From Lottia gigantea (taxonomy: Eukaryota > Mollusca > Gastropoda > Lottiidae), in contig NW_008708290.1 of assembly GCF_000327385.1 (NCBI RefSeq), positions 936-64,935 on the forward strand: DNA of 64,000 nt, in the 5' to 3' direction. Made by a program: the position numbers and the translations under genes. Each line of letters starts with the position of its first letter. Position 1 is the stretch's first letter. Shown in pieces: positions 37,776-49,900 of the stretch. Under the pieces are notes generated by a model. The model was not told where the DNA came from. It did no database searches and saw only the letters and a program-made list of their open reading frames with translations.

Positions 37776-38974
37776 TATATATTTGTGTATGTATAAAAAT
37801 GCGGCCTTAGAAGTTGACAAATTTAGCTGCAATTGTCATTTTTGTCGTTTAGACAATTTCTTTTTCCATAATTTCATTAAATAGTTATATAATTTCATTT
37901 TCAGAAGTAAACCATAATATTTCCAGTTTTCGTATATTTGGATTTCGCAATGTAGGACACTATTTGCAAAGTAGTAAGATTTTCCCTGTGAATTGCTATT
38001 AAACAAATAATTATTACACTGAATGCATGGTGTCACATTATAAATACACATAGGTTTTCAGTTAGTACTTTGAATAAATCTATTTAAAGATATGACAAAT
38101 AATATGAACATAATCATAATGTTGTGGAGAAATTATTTTATTCCTTTGTGTATGTTTGAAGAGTCCGATAAGGGTTCAATTTTGAACATTTGAGTTAATG
38201 TCCGTTACTTAGCAGAAATAAGCTTATGTACGGGATGGAGACCCCTTTGTGATAATTCGATTTCGACGAGCGATTTTCTAAAAGTTATTTAAGAAATAAA
38301 CAGCTTTGATTCAATTTGGTATGCAGTTACCAAAAAGGGAAAGAGAGCAAAAACGGGCTACTCAGAAAGACGTATTCGGTGTGTGAACGTTGCCAGTACA
38401 GTTTAATTCCAGTGTTTTTTTTTTTTTGAAGAATAAAGTATAATTAATTTAATTTAAAGCAATACCTTAATACCTTCCTCTTTAAAACTGTGACCAAACC
38501 CCGAATAAATTGTGTTCGACTGCGAGGTTAGTACGGTACAAATTCAGTTTTCAAACTAAATTCTTGCAGAAAAAAAGAAAACTTATAATATTCTTTTACA
38601 GAAATGAAATCGAGCTTGTCGTATGATGAAAAAGAAAATCATTTTAAATCGGAATTTCTATTAGAGAAATTTGTGTCAGCTAAATATGACCCTGATTTGT
38701 CCCATTTATAAATATAATTCTTTGCATTGTTTATATTGTTATTCTATATTATGACCTCTACAAACTACCACGAAACGAATATAAAGTGGCTCTTTACATA
38801 TTTGATGTTTATGTAATCATAAATGTAATTTTCTAGTAAGTAGCATAAAATAAAATATTATCAAAAATGCATTATTATGTGTTCATACCAGAAAATGATT
38901 ACTTTTAAAGCCTTGTTACATTGGACAGATTATTTCATGATTAAATAAATTGCCAGTGAAACTTCATCAAAGGG
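37776..38974. other. Intergenic, no gene supported
   Basis: Non-coding AT-rich sequence. The open frame at 37836-38051 (- strand) is not recognisable. Confidence 0.4.
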
Positions 38975-39115
38975 ACATTCCATTTTTGTGTTCTAATTTG
39001 TGAAAACTATACCAAAAAAATCTAGAGAATATTGTGTCTGTTAACGTTTCTGAAAATTTTAAGTAAAAACTTCTAGCTCTTAATTTTCTAACGCCAAAAC
39101 TATTGCTAAAAAAGC
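38975..39115 (+). repeat. Dispersed repeat of the second type, copy 2
   Basis: Matches 16795-16930 in order and orientation (TTTGTGAAAACTAT, TCTAGAGAA, TCTGAAAATTTTAA, TTAATTTTCTAACGCC). Diverged; nature unknown. Confidence 0.5.
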
Positions 39116-39669
39116 TAAAAAGTTTACGTAAGTTATCTATACTGCCCCTTTAATTGGATGGCCTTTAAGTGTATTTTTTACTTCCGATTTCAAGGGAAAT
39201 ATTCGGCCTTGAATTGTCTATTTCAAACACGCATCATGTGATGCCTGAATAAACTTTCTGTAAAAAACACAAATATTTCCTTGTGCGATAGGAATTTTCT
39301 TTCTTATGGATGAATCACAGGGAGTACTTTACCAGACAGATGAACAACTTACAGAGCGTTATCAAGAAGTCCGATGAAAGTTACCATTCTAACAAAATAT
39401 TTTGAACTTAGAGTAAAGTAAAGTAAGTTTGCAACTTTTGTTAATTTGATATACGAATTTGATATTTCCATATAAAAAAATGGATCATGACAGGAGTTTT
39501 CTTTAAGAAACGATTGCTTCTCTTCTAAAACATTTTAAAGATTCCAAGAGAAAATATAACATAATCTGGTTTTTTTTAATTTTAAAATCTGTTAAGTCGA
39601 AACAAATGTCTCTTGAGTTAAATAATAGCATTTAAAATGTTTTAGCCTAAAAGTTTCATGCATATTGTT

Positions 39670-39970
39670 GTTGGGTCATGGATTTTCTGGCATCGTCTGC
39701 AAAAAGTATAAAGTTTGAATTAATGTTTTCGATTATATCATTAATGTTAATCAGAAATAAAAGTTGTCCGAGGTCAGATCCCTGTGGAACGCCAGCTGGG
39801 ACACCTCTGGCATCCGAGGAGAATTTCTATCGTGTAAATAGCTCTGGAACCAGTTGAGGAGTTCTCCACAGATTCCAGCTGCTCCCAGCTTGTGACAGAG
39901 ACCACAATGTCAGACTCTATCAAAAGCCTTGATGGCGTCACAGAACACGACACAAAAGTGCGTTAAGTCT
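39670..39970 (-). mobile_element. LINE (non-LTR) reverse transcriptase fragment
   Basis: On the - strand, in shifting frames: FCDAIKAFDRV (motif A), then LCHKLGAAGICGELLNWFQS, YLHDR, GVPAGVPQGSD, NDIIENINSNFILFADDA (motif C FADD). The motif order and spacing are those of the palm of a non-LTR reverse transcriptase. At least two frame shifts interrupt the ~300-bp piece. The 5' and 3' parts of the element are absent. Confidence 0.8.
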
Positions 39971-40617
39971 TTTATTTGATAGTTGTAGATTCACCGTGCA
40001 GAAAACTTTCTGTAGTTATATTATGACTCCTTCCTTCTTAGGAGTTTGAAAGTGAAAAGACAAATTTCACAGTTTATATATAGCCTAGCTCATCCTCACC
40101 AATCCACACAACTAGGGTATAAAAACAACATAATATATACAGTACATGTCAAATTATATACAGGCGTATAATATAATAGAGTTTATGTTATTCTTACACC
40201 ATATTTACCGGGGCGTTTCTTTTGAAATTGAATTCATATTGAAAAGGGTCTCACTACAAGTTGATATATTTCCTAGAAATCATTGGGAGCTGTTTTCGAC
40301 TAGAAAATTTTCTGACTGATATCTACATTCCAATACACTTCTGCATAATGTGGGAATGGAGATTATCATACCGTTTTTTCACCAATATAAATTTATCCAG
40401 AAAAAGGGTTTAATTGTTTTGTACCAACTGCGCCTTTTGTGTATTTCTTCTGTCTCAATGGTGCATTAAGCGTATTTTTTCGTTCTCGATTGTGCATAAT
40501 GTGATATTTTTCTGACGTCCATGTGTTTTGTTTCTTTTGTTCATGTGCATTATGACTATTATTTTTCCTATATTAAGACCACGATTGTTCGTTTTCTGAT
40601 TATAATTAAACTTTTAC

Positions 40618-41140
40618 CCCTTTCGCATTCCAAAGGTAATTGGTTCTATCAAGTTTTATCAAAATAACTTCCATTTGCTTTCGCACTGGCACATAAACTT
40701 ACTCACTGTAACCAGAAGTTATAGAAAAATCTACTATTCAGATAAGGGACTGTGCGCAACAAATCACGACAATGCATGGGAAGGGAAAACGGATAACTAT
40801 TGTTATATTATTATATTCATATTTCAAAATGATAAAAATTGTATTTCAACTCCGTTTACTGTGACCTGGCGTTGTTACTAAGAATATAAAGATATCTAGA
40901 TATCTAGACAGTGCGAAAGCGGCTATCTAGATATGATAGCAGTCAGTGACAGCAGCTATCTAGATAGGATAGCAGTGCGAAAGCGGCTATCTAGATAGGA
41001 TAGCGATGCGAAAGCGGCTATCTAGATATGATAGCAGTGCGAAAGCAAACCGAACCGAATCGAACTGAATCGCCTTTTTCTATTCAGTTATAACCGAAAT
41101 TCAATAATTTCAGAAATTTAGTTGTGCAGTGCGAAAGGGA
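40618..41140. mobile_element. Possible DNA element with CCCTTTCGCA inverted ends
   Basis: CCCCTTTCGCAT (40618) and CAGTGCGAAAGGGAT (about 41128) form an inverted pair, and TTTCGCACTGG / CAGTGCGAAAGC recur inside. It includes the 31-bp hairpin minisatellite. Boundaries and duplication are not clear, so this is tentative. Confidence 0.4.
40890..41048. repeat. 31-bp minisatellite made of hairpin units
   Basis: About five units of GCGAAAGCGGCTATCTAGAT plus ATGATAGCAGT. Each holds the inverted repeat GCTATC ... GATAGC. Located 200-370 bases upstream of the TLR start codon, probably in its 5' intron or promoter. Confidence 0.85.
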
Positions 41141-41260
41141 TATTTGTATCGAAATCGGACAGTTTTATGAAGTTTGAAAAGGTTTATGAGCAGCATTACA
41201 TGTTATGTCTTTTCTTTTCAGGTCGAGGTACCGGATTGAATTAAAAGAGAGACATCTAGT

Positions 41261-43312
41261 ATGGAAATTCAATATTTAACGTTTGTATTTATAATTGCAT
41301 TTTTCTGTCAGTCTTACTGTCAAATAGTAAGGAAAGATTGCCCAAAACATTGCCATTGTTACCATTCATTTGCTTCGTGCATCAACAAAACACTAACATA
41401 CATACCTAGATTTCCAAGTCACATTCGAATATTGGCGTTTATCGGAAACAACCTTAAGGAGTTAACACCGCGGACATTCGAGAATATTACCCACTGTCGG
41501 ATAGAAAAATTGTTTTTAATGAACAATAATGTGAGTTCAATTGAGAAGAGGTCGGTGCGAAAATTGTCGAATTTGAAACAACTGGATTTATCATACAATG
41601 TTTTAAATTCTACATCTTTGTTCAATTTGATGAATGACTTGGAAAATCTTAAACGGATTGACGTTTTAAAGCTTAAAAACATTGGACTAGAAAATGAAAT
41701 ACCAACAGGCTTGTTCCGAGAATTGAACAAAACAAATTTTCTTCTACTCGATCTTTCTGAGAATAAATTAGTGCATTTGAATTTTACTGAACTAAAACCT
41801 TTATCACATTTGGCTTCCTTCGCAGTGCGGAAAAATCAGATCACTTTTGTTACCGTGGACCGAATGGAAAGGTTGGAAGAATTCAGCTTGCAAGAAAACG
41901 ATTTACAAGAACTTCCGAACTTTTGTGAAAGCGACTTCGTGTCATTTCCCAGGTTAAGAAAACTGATCCTTGATACAAATCTTATACAGGAATATGTACC
42001 GGACTACTTACAATGTTTACAAAACCTGGTCTCTCTAAACTTAAACTCAAATAAGTTGAGTACAATAGGACCGAATGCTTTTACTGGAATGAAGTCTTTA
42101 CAAGAATTATATTTTTTCAAGCAACGAGGACGATTTCAAATCAGTGACTACGCATTCAACAATAGTCGCTTGAAAAAAATCGATTTTAACAGCAATTCTT
42201 TGGAAATCGAAAAGATTGGAGAACGTGCCTTTGAGGGTTGTGTCAATTTGGAATTCCTGCAACTTTCCGCAAACCATTTATCGGACCATCGTAAAGAGGG
42301 ATGTGAACGTTTGAATACAATATTGAGCCCATTGAGATCTCTTCGGAGATTGATGCTATCTTACGGTGGATTACATGTCATCCCCAATGTCCTCAGGAAC
42401 ATGTCAACTCTTCAACAAGTTACTTTGTACAATAATAAAATACAATCATGGCCTGATGGATTTTGGGACAAAACTCAATTGTTTGGTCTGGATATTGAAT
42501 ACAATGAATTTCAGACTATAAGCAAGAAAATGTTGGGTTCTACTATTAGAAAAAGGATGCATGATTTTAGAATTGGTCACAATCCTTTCCAATGTAACTG
42601 TGAATTGGTTTGGTTAATTGAATGGATACATGAAAAACCAAAAATATTTCAAGACAAGCCTATTGGGTATCATTGTTTAAATATCACAAAGAAAATATGT
42701 TTAGAAAATGAGTCTGCATTCCAATGGACCATTGGTATGTGTATTTTTTCAATTGTTACCCTCTTACTTATATCTGTTGTATATAAATACAGATTGGCAA
42801 TTAAATATCAAATATATATATGGCGACATCCGCGTCCTGAAAGAGGAACTAATTTTGATTATGATTTTTTTGTGTGCTATTCTGTTGACGACGAGGATTG
42901 GATATGGGATGAGCTTCAACCTAATTTGGAAGGTGACGAATATATCAAACTTTGTATTCATCAGCGTGATTTTAAAGGCGGTAAACTTATCGTAGATAAT
43001 ATTGTTGAATTGATGGAGTCGAGTCGTCGAGTACTAATCATTTTATCTAATAGTTTTGCAAAGAGTAGTTGGTGCCAGTTTGAACTTTCTGTTGCGCAGG
43101 ATTTAGTTTTAGACTCGATTTTAGAACCACCAACAATTATTCTGTTAGAAGAAATTAAGACAGAACACTTGTCTAATACCTTAAATGCTCTCATCAACAA
43201 TACAACTTATGTTCCATGGTCCAATCACACTGATGATTCGTCCGAATTTTGGCAGAGATTAAAACTGGCTATTGGAAATCAAAGAATGGTAGCCAATACA
43301 GAAGACGTCTAA
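41261..43312 (+). CDS. Toll-like receptor, single coding exon, complete
   Basis: 683 aa. Signal peptide 1-20, LRRNT cysteines 27, 31, 33, 40, then about 14 leucine-rich repeats (LKQLDLSYNVL, LVSLNLNSNKL, LFGLDIEYNEF). An LRRCT begins NPFQCNCELVW (Cys445, Cys447, Cys472), followed by a transmembrane helix about 487-510 and a cytoplasmic TIR domain about 532-675. TIR box 1 is YDFFVCYSVDD, box 2 LCIHQRDFKGG, box 3 FW near 662. This single-Cys-cluster layout is that of vertebrate-type TLRs, which sense microbial ligands and signal through MyD88-like adaptors (family knowledge). Box 2 lacks the usual Pro-Gly (RDFKGG). A tttcag acceptor ends at 41221, so the 5' UTR is probably spliced and the coding part intronless. 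The specific orthologue is not identifiable by eye. Confidence 0.95.
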   Translation: MEIQYLTFVFIIAFFCQSYCQIVRKDCPKHCHCYHSFASCINKTLTYIPRFPSHIRILAFIGNNLKELTPRTFENITHCRIEKLFLMNNNVSSIEKRSVRKLSNLKQLDLSYNVLNSTSLFNLMNDLENLKRIDVLKLKNIGLENEIPTGLFRELNKTNFLLLDLSENKLVHLNFTELKPLSHLASFAVRKNQITFVTVDRMERLEEFSLQENDLQELPNFCESDFVSFPRLRKLILDTNLIQEYVPDYLQCLQNLVSLNLNSNKLSTIGPNAFTGMKSLQELYFFKQRGRFQISDYAFNNSRLKKIDFNSNSLEIEKIGERAFEGCVNLEFLQLSANHLSDHRKEGCERLNTILSPLRSLRRLMLSYGGLHVIPNVLRNMSTLQQVTLYNNKIQSWPDGFWDKTQLFGLDIEYNEFQTISKKMLGSTIRKRMHDFRIGHNPFQCNCELVWLIEWIHEKPKIFQDKPIGYHCLNITKKICLENESAFQWTIGMCIFSIVTLLLISVVYKYRLAIKYQIYIWRHPRPERGTNFDYDFFVCYSVDDEDWIWDELQPNLEGDEYIKLCIHQRDFKGGKLIVDNIVELMESSRRVLIILSNSFAKSSWCQFELSVAQDLVLDSILEPPTIILLEEIKTEHLSNTLNALINNTTYVPWSNHTDDSSEFWQRLKLAIGNQRMVANTEDV

Positions 43313-44506
43313 AGGGGAAAAATACGTCTTTATATGGTCCCTGTTTTTTAGGTGACGATGAATACACATTTGAAGATACTTGAACAAAATGTGTTTTTGA
43401 ACAGTTTATTACTGTAATAATAGTTTTTATAGCCATTCTATATCTTTAGACTAATATAATTAATTGTATTTAGTATAGTTGTTTTATTATTTTCTTTGCC
43501 AGCTGAAGGAGTGGAACGTTAGAAGTCCATCTCTCATTAACATTCTTGCAGTCAGTAATGTCCGATTACGCCATGATATCATGTGTATATACCGCTTCCC
43601 TGGCAAAATTACACCATGATATTGATATACAAGCTTCAAGAATTTGGCATAACTTCCGATTGTTTTTTAATTGCACCATACGTCTTACTGCAATGCTAAA
43701 AAGTAATAACGATAGAGAGCATTGAGCTCTAATAGTTAGTAACGCATCTTCCAACAGAAAATAAGTTTTAAGAAAAGGAAAATTGATATATGTTAGTTAA
43801 CTTTTTTTTGCTTGAAAATCAATATTTTATGCATGATATCGTTTTCTTCTATTTTCATATTTTGTGTGTACAATATATCACTGTTATTTAGTATATTAGT
43901 ATTATTATGTAGTATGTTTCCATGTTTTGTTTTTGTGTGCATTATAAATTCTAAAACTTATTATTTGTTAATAATATTTATTTAGTATGTTTATTACACA
44001 CCAATAACACTATGTCTTACAACATTGCTCCGAGGTCAAACTGCTACCAAATTTGCTTTAGGGAAACGGTTGACTTTTACATACATTATATTACGTGCAT
44101 TCATTATAGCCCAATCTTACATAAAATTTGCAAAAAAAAACAAAATTTTCATAACCACGACTTAATATATCCAACTTACTTCAACACTGTGGTCCTTAGA
44201 CAGTAAAATTGATAATCAATTCAAATACAACTGAATGTTAATTCAAATCACTTAAGCACAAAGAAATCCCGACCGGGTTATTTGTGGCAAATGAGTTTGT
44301 TCTTTTCTACTTATTATGTATTACTCAAAGTGTTCAATGTAATATTAAAAGGTATCAAATAATTCGTCCATGTTTGTCAACAAACTATCTTAATGAACAC
44401 CACTATCCTGTCTGCCCCCCTTTCTGCTGAGATCACATCTGCAGAAAGTCTCATCGAATAAGGTTATCACAATCATATCAAGGTAAACAACTCTTCTTTG
44501 TGTATA
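43313..44506. other. 3' flank of the TLR gene, no further gene seen
   Basis: Presumed 3' UTR then intergenic DNA. No open frame of recognisable origin; TTATTATT-rich runs at 43860-43990. Confidence 0.4.
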
Positions 44507-44876
44507 TATAGGACTCAGACTACTAAAAATTTTATGTAAATGATTGTAGTCCATGTTATTTTTAGAAATCCTCTTTCTCCCTCTTTTTGTGGTTTTTGCA
44601 TGCATTTTTCGACTAAGTTTTGGTCTAAATTTGGAAATTGATGTCTGATATTGCATTTTCTTTCAGATTTTGTGAGATGAAGAGAGATTTTCATGCGGAA
44701 GGATAATTCTAAAAATCCAACATTCACTCGACTGCCACCGCACACAAAACAACTAAAAAGTTTAGTAGTCTGAGTCTGATGAGTATAATTAGCTGCAATG
44801 ATATAATTAACTCGGACTACATCCCTATATAATCATTTGCATATGCCTAAAATGTTTTAGTGGACTGAGTCCTATA
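44507..44876. mobile_element. MITE with TA-type ends, ~370 bp
   Basis: Left end TATAGGACTCAGACTACTAA and right end TTTTAGTGGACTGAGTCCTA are inverted repeats with two mismatches. TA dinucleotides at both ends suit a Tc1/mariner-type origin. A third copy of the terminal motif (TTTAGTAGTCTGAGTC) lies inside at 44761-44776, inverted to the left end. This suggests nesting or an internal end duplication. No transposase is encoded. Confidence 0.7.
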
Positions 44877-45484
44877 TTAACGTTATTCGTTTAGTTAGGT
44901 CAAGGGACTTAAATCTAGAAGGTTTAACAAAGAATTACTGACTTAAAACCGCCAACTCGTTCGACAGAATTGATAAAAATCCAATGTTAAATACGAACAG
45001 ATATGCAATAATATCTTTTCCGTTTTTAAGCTAACGTGACCTAATATTGTGAACTTACATTGTATTGCAAGAACCACAGTCGTCTGGTTGTAAATAGGAA
45101 TGGTGCAAACTGATGCTATCAGTGTCCCCGATACATACACATAAGGAATTTAGAAAACCTCTTTACAATCTCTTAAATCTTGAAACAGCTGGGATCAGAT
45201 TCAAAGATTTTGCCCAATACTTTGGTAAGTGACTTATTAAGCCTGCTAAATAACTCCGCGAAAAACTTATGTTTTGATGCTAAAGTGTAACATTGCTGCA
45301 GTGTGTTCGTTTTTTGTATCATGCTTGAAAAACTATCTCACAGTTTTTCATGTGTTTGGTTGAAGACTATTCAAATAAATGAATCAGATGTTTGGATAAA
45401 AGCTGTATAGGCCTAATGCTTGTTTTTAAGAACATTCTTAGAACAAAGTCTTTGAATGGCATTTAGCAATTGTGAGTACGATAT
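44877..45484. other. Intergenic, no gene supported
   Basis: Nothing recognised on either strand. Confidence 0.4.
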
Positions 45485-45975
45485 ATAGACACAGCTTTAT
45501 GGAACAACAATCACTGGTTAAAGTTTTATGCAACGTTTCGACGTGTTACCCCCGTCGTCCTCAGGCACATAATGAGAAGAAGTGATAGGCGAACTATATA
45601 TACATTAATGCTTATTATTAAGAACACACAAGAGATAAATGGTTTATTGATACATTACATTAAATTTTAACAGGTACAATAAGAGGTACATAATTCTTAA
45701 AATAACATTAAGGCTGATTAAGTAAAATAATAGAAATAGAGTAAATGAATTGAAAAAGATTAATTAAAGTCTTTTATTGATGGAAATTAAAGTTAAAAGT
45801 TGAAATATTTTATTAAATTGAATACATTTATGAATATGAAAAATTACAAGTATATAAGTTTATCATATCCATACCATAAACGAACACCTTCATCTCTGTT
45901 AAGGTCAGGCTGATATCTTCTGATGTGGATAGCTTCATGAAGTCTCCTGGTTTTATCTATGTCGATGATATTTCA
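45485..45975 (-). mobile_element. Penelope-like element, 3' remnant
   Basis: On the - strand the upstream end reads DKTRRLHEAIHIRRY then QPDLNRDEGVRL, the C-terminus typical of Penelope-like GIY-YIG/reverse transcriptase proteins. About 350 bp of AT-rich DNA follow, then CGTCGAAACGTTGCATAAAA, a phrase I associate with the 3' region of these elements. Only the tail of the element is present and it is decayed. Confidence 0.65.
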
Positions 45976-46699
45976 ATGAACAGTTTTCAGTTATTTTAAA
46001 CTTGAATACAGTTTTCATTAGATGTGGTCGAAACATACATACATGTATTTGGATTGTTGAAATCTATTACAAGTTCAATAAAATATTCTTAAATTCTTGT
46101 CAAGAAAAAAATATTTTTTATTGCTGTCTGTGGCGTAGGTTTATATTATCTTCGCTGTCAGACAATTTTTTTTTACCTGTAACAAGAATAGTTGACTTTT
46201 AAACTTAGCACTGCTATTTTCCTTCGATGAAAACTTGAATTCTTTAAATTCAACAAATATTCTCCAATTTCACTATTGTGGTAAAATTGAATTTTCTTTA
46301 TTCACATTGTAGTAAATATTTACTTTCCCATGTTTAATTTTTCAAAACCTTTTGAAATTTGCTGTGTACTTTGGGAGGAGGAAATACAATTATGCCCTCT
46401 TGTGAAACGTAAAATATATAATGTTAAATATTAGAAAATAGACAACTATTCAGTATATATATGGAGAGGAAAGATTGTATAACAATTTACAGTACATATT
46501 TTCCCCATGAATTTAAACATAAATCACAGTATGTAAGGTCTGTAAATCAAAGTCAAGAGAAATTAAATTACATTTGGCCACAACTTTATTACAGCAGTGG
46601 TAACAGCGCTGAGTTCTGATTATACATTGTATGTATAATATGACAGAATTACTGTAGCAACAATTTGGTCCAAACAGCCAAATCGGGATTCTAGACCGA
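45976..46699. other. Intergenic, no gene supported
   Basis: AT-rich, no recognised coding or repeat structure. Confidence 0.4.
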
Positions 46700-46985
46700 A
46701 ACCAAGATAAAAGTTTTTGTACATACCAGCATCGAGTAAGTCTTAAAAACCCGACTATTCGGTTCTACATTTGTCCACCCGGTTTCCCCATTTCAGAGAT
46801 GCAGAGGCTGAAATGAAAAAGCACAATAAACCGAGGCTCTTTGTGCTACCAATTGTGCACGTTAACATCCTTCGAATGTTGGGAATCGAACATATCAGGC
46901 ACTGTCTAAATAGATTTGTCTCCAATTAACAATGCATGTCGTTGTCCATCATTAAATGTCGAATCGAGGACAGGTTTATCAACTA
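46700..46985 (+). mobile_element. SINE, copy 2 of the 19473-19830 family
   Basis: Shares ATGAAAAAGC, CAATAAACCGAGGC, TTGTGCACGTTAACATCCTT and a GAATCGAA segment with copy 1 in the same order. The tRNA-like head is hard to recognise. Strongly diverged. Confidence 0.6.
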
Positions 46986-49900
46986 CTGTATCGATATTTC
47001 GGTCTAAATGCATGAAAAAGTTGTCCTTTACATTTATCAAATGATAATATTATTGAACATGTTGTGGCTTTAATGACACGACTATTTAAAAGGGAAAGTA
47101 TTCATTCAAAGACATAATACACACAAAAAATCAGATATATCCGTAATCAATTATTATCAACAGAAATCACAATAAATGTGTATAGATTAAGGTAAGTGAA
47201 TATACTAAGAAACGTGCATTCTCGATACTTAATCTTGCATGACCAATTTTGAAAATACGGCTATTGAGCTTAAAACACTTCCCCAAATTATCTGTCTAGT
47301 TCAGTTAGTTACGTCTACGTCTTAAAATGAACATAAATTTAAGTTCTCAAGAATGGTCGATATGAGTATATATTCATCAGTGAACTTACCTGGTGTCATA
47401 AAGTTACAACAAAATCCCTGTAAAATCTGGAAAATTGGAAAATTCATAAAACTAAGTAATAATTGCAAAACGCCTAATCATAATATTAAGCGTTTTTCAA
47501 TAGTTAATTGCATATTTATGGAGTTTTTTGGGATTTATCGGATTATATATGGATCCTGTTATTTTATTTATTGGCCAAGTTTAAAATTCTTAAATTTTAT
47601 GTTCATTTAAAGACGTAGTTTTTCTTTAAGAAATAATGTGAACTATAATGAAATGATTTTGTAGTCCCGATGTAATTTCAGACTCATTAAAAATTGAGGC
47701 GGTTTAATTATTTATGAATGTAGTCCGCATTGTCAGTTAATTAGCTTAAGTACATACACTTGATCTACTAATTGTTACCTTTAAGATTTCCCGAGGAGGA
47801 AAACGACTTCCAAACTCTTTTCTAGTTCTAACTAAACTCTAAAAGATATCCGCAAAATACTGGCAATTTTTTCAAAAATAAAGATTTTAATGCTGTAGCT
47901 TAGGAAACACAATGGTTATTCCGATTATCTTGATATTAACTTGAAACTGGATTATGTCATTTATTATATCATTGGATTATAGTTCATTTAATCAGCTTTA
48001 TACCCCGACCATGTGTCCATTAACAAGTAATTGTTTACACCGGTTTTGGTGAATCTATATCACAAGTGTGTTGAACTGCATCGTGAAAGGTTTTAAGGAT
48101 ATTGAAGACAATTGTAAGTTTTAATACATTTTTTTGGTCGTAACTTTTGGTCTTAATTTCCTAGGACGCACTGTGAAAGGATATCATATGTTTTATTGAT
48201 ATCTGAAGGAAAGCGTAGGTTGAAAATCAGTTTTGGAATGATTTTGTTAAGCGTTAGTTAACTCGTCACAAATAGAGTCCGATCATTTTGTTTTTCTTCT
48301 CTTGAAACAATTGAATTGAGTCCGAAACATTTTCATGCGTTCTGATGAACACTGTCACAATTGTATTTGTCATCGATATTCATAGCTTACTATGATTTCC
48401 TCTCATTAATTATAATTCTACAGTCAATTTGTTATATATCCCAATCATTAAGTTTTTTTTATTGACCAAACGAAATATTTCGAATTTCGACCCTTCTTGA
48501 ACTACACGTAAGTTATTTGTCTGTGAATGTTCATGTGCTCGTAGGAATTGTGATTTTCTTGTTATTGAATCTGTTGTAAATAGAAGACACCACAGATACC
48601 GTTATCAACCCCCTTCCCCCACAAAATGACATCATAACCACGATATACCAGAACCAAGTCCCATTACTGTTTGGAATTCACGAATTTTGGATCCGGATGT
48701 TGGAAACCAGCCTATTTTGATATCACACGGGAATTATGTTTGACGACTCAGTGAGCTATTTAGTTGCGGTAATATCGATCAGCAAAAAATAAGAGGAGGG
48801 TACTGTAACGGTTTGATCATCATCGCTAAATATAACAACCGTCCAGATTGCTTAAAGGATTCCATTCTCGTAATAACAGCTACTCGTCTACTTGAAGTAC
48901 AGCTTGAATTATTATAACTTAGGACGAAATTGAGTTCGACTTGATACCTCTAATACTGTCTCTAAATACTGTCGGTAAATCGATTTTAAACGAATATGCA
49001 AAAGAGATAGTAATAATAGAGAACTTGTCGTTGATAACAATATAGACTCTAGGTCATCAACATAAGAACAATCTAAATTCTAGAATTATTGTCTAAAGAT
49101 ATAATAATTACATGGCTAGAAATGACAACAAACCTAAATTGAAAATATTTTGTAAAACAATCCCTTTAATAGGGCACGGTCAAGAGAAATACCCCCACTG
49201 GCTTGCCAACATTTTCAGAATTCCCCCTTAAAATAAACATTAGACTATTTCACGTTAGACCTGAATTGATTTTCGACTTTGTATATTGAAAGAAATCCCA
49301 CTTATTGTCCTGGCTATATTGACTCGGTTTCGATTAAAAGTACTATATAACACGAATTCTATTGACAAATTTTGTCCTTGTCAGATACTAACACTGTGAG
49401 CTATTGGATTCTATTTAAAATGGTGATATACTAACTTACAAGGTAAATCAGTTCTTTTTGAACATTTATTAACTGTTTTTAGCATAAATATTAGTGAATA
49501 CAGAATACAGATACATTGAATTACGTTGTATGTTCAAGCACAATTTAGAGGGTCTTGTATACTTACTATTTCCTGTAATTTGACAAATATGTTTTTAGTC
49601 ATATAATTATGAAAGGGCATTTTCAACTTAACAGAATGTCTTTGGCAATGTTAATAATATTTTTTTATGAAATATAAAAATGAAAATTTTAATATACAAA
49701 CGTCTTCGTCTGTGGTTTCAATTGCTAGAAAGAAAGGATGTTTGATATCACAGCAATTAAATATTATTTTAAATCCATGTGTGTTCAGAATTATCCGCAT
49801 TTGAATGTGAAAATGGCGACTCGTCTTTTCTGGAGACTCTAAAATATAGAATATACACGAATAGAAATAGAAAGTGAAATTACTAGTTCGTGGTATTTTG

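Noticed and set aside
45500-45570. CTGAGGA ... GAAACG on the - strand, resembling the core of a hammerhead ribozyme, which Penelope-like elements are known to carry.
   Set aside because: The stem II pairing (CGACG/CGTCG) consumes the G of the required GAAA and no stem III or cleavage site could be drawn, so the match is not good enough.
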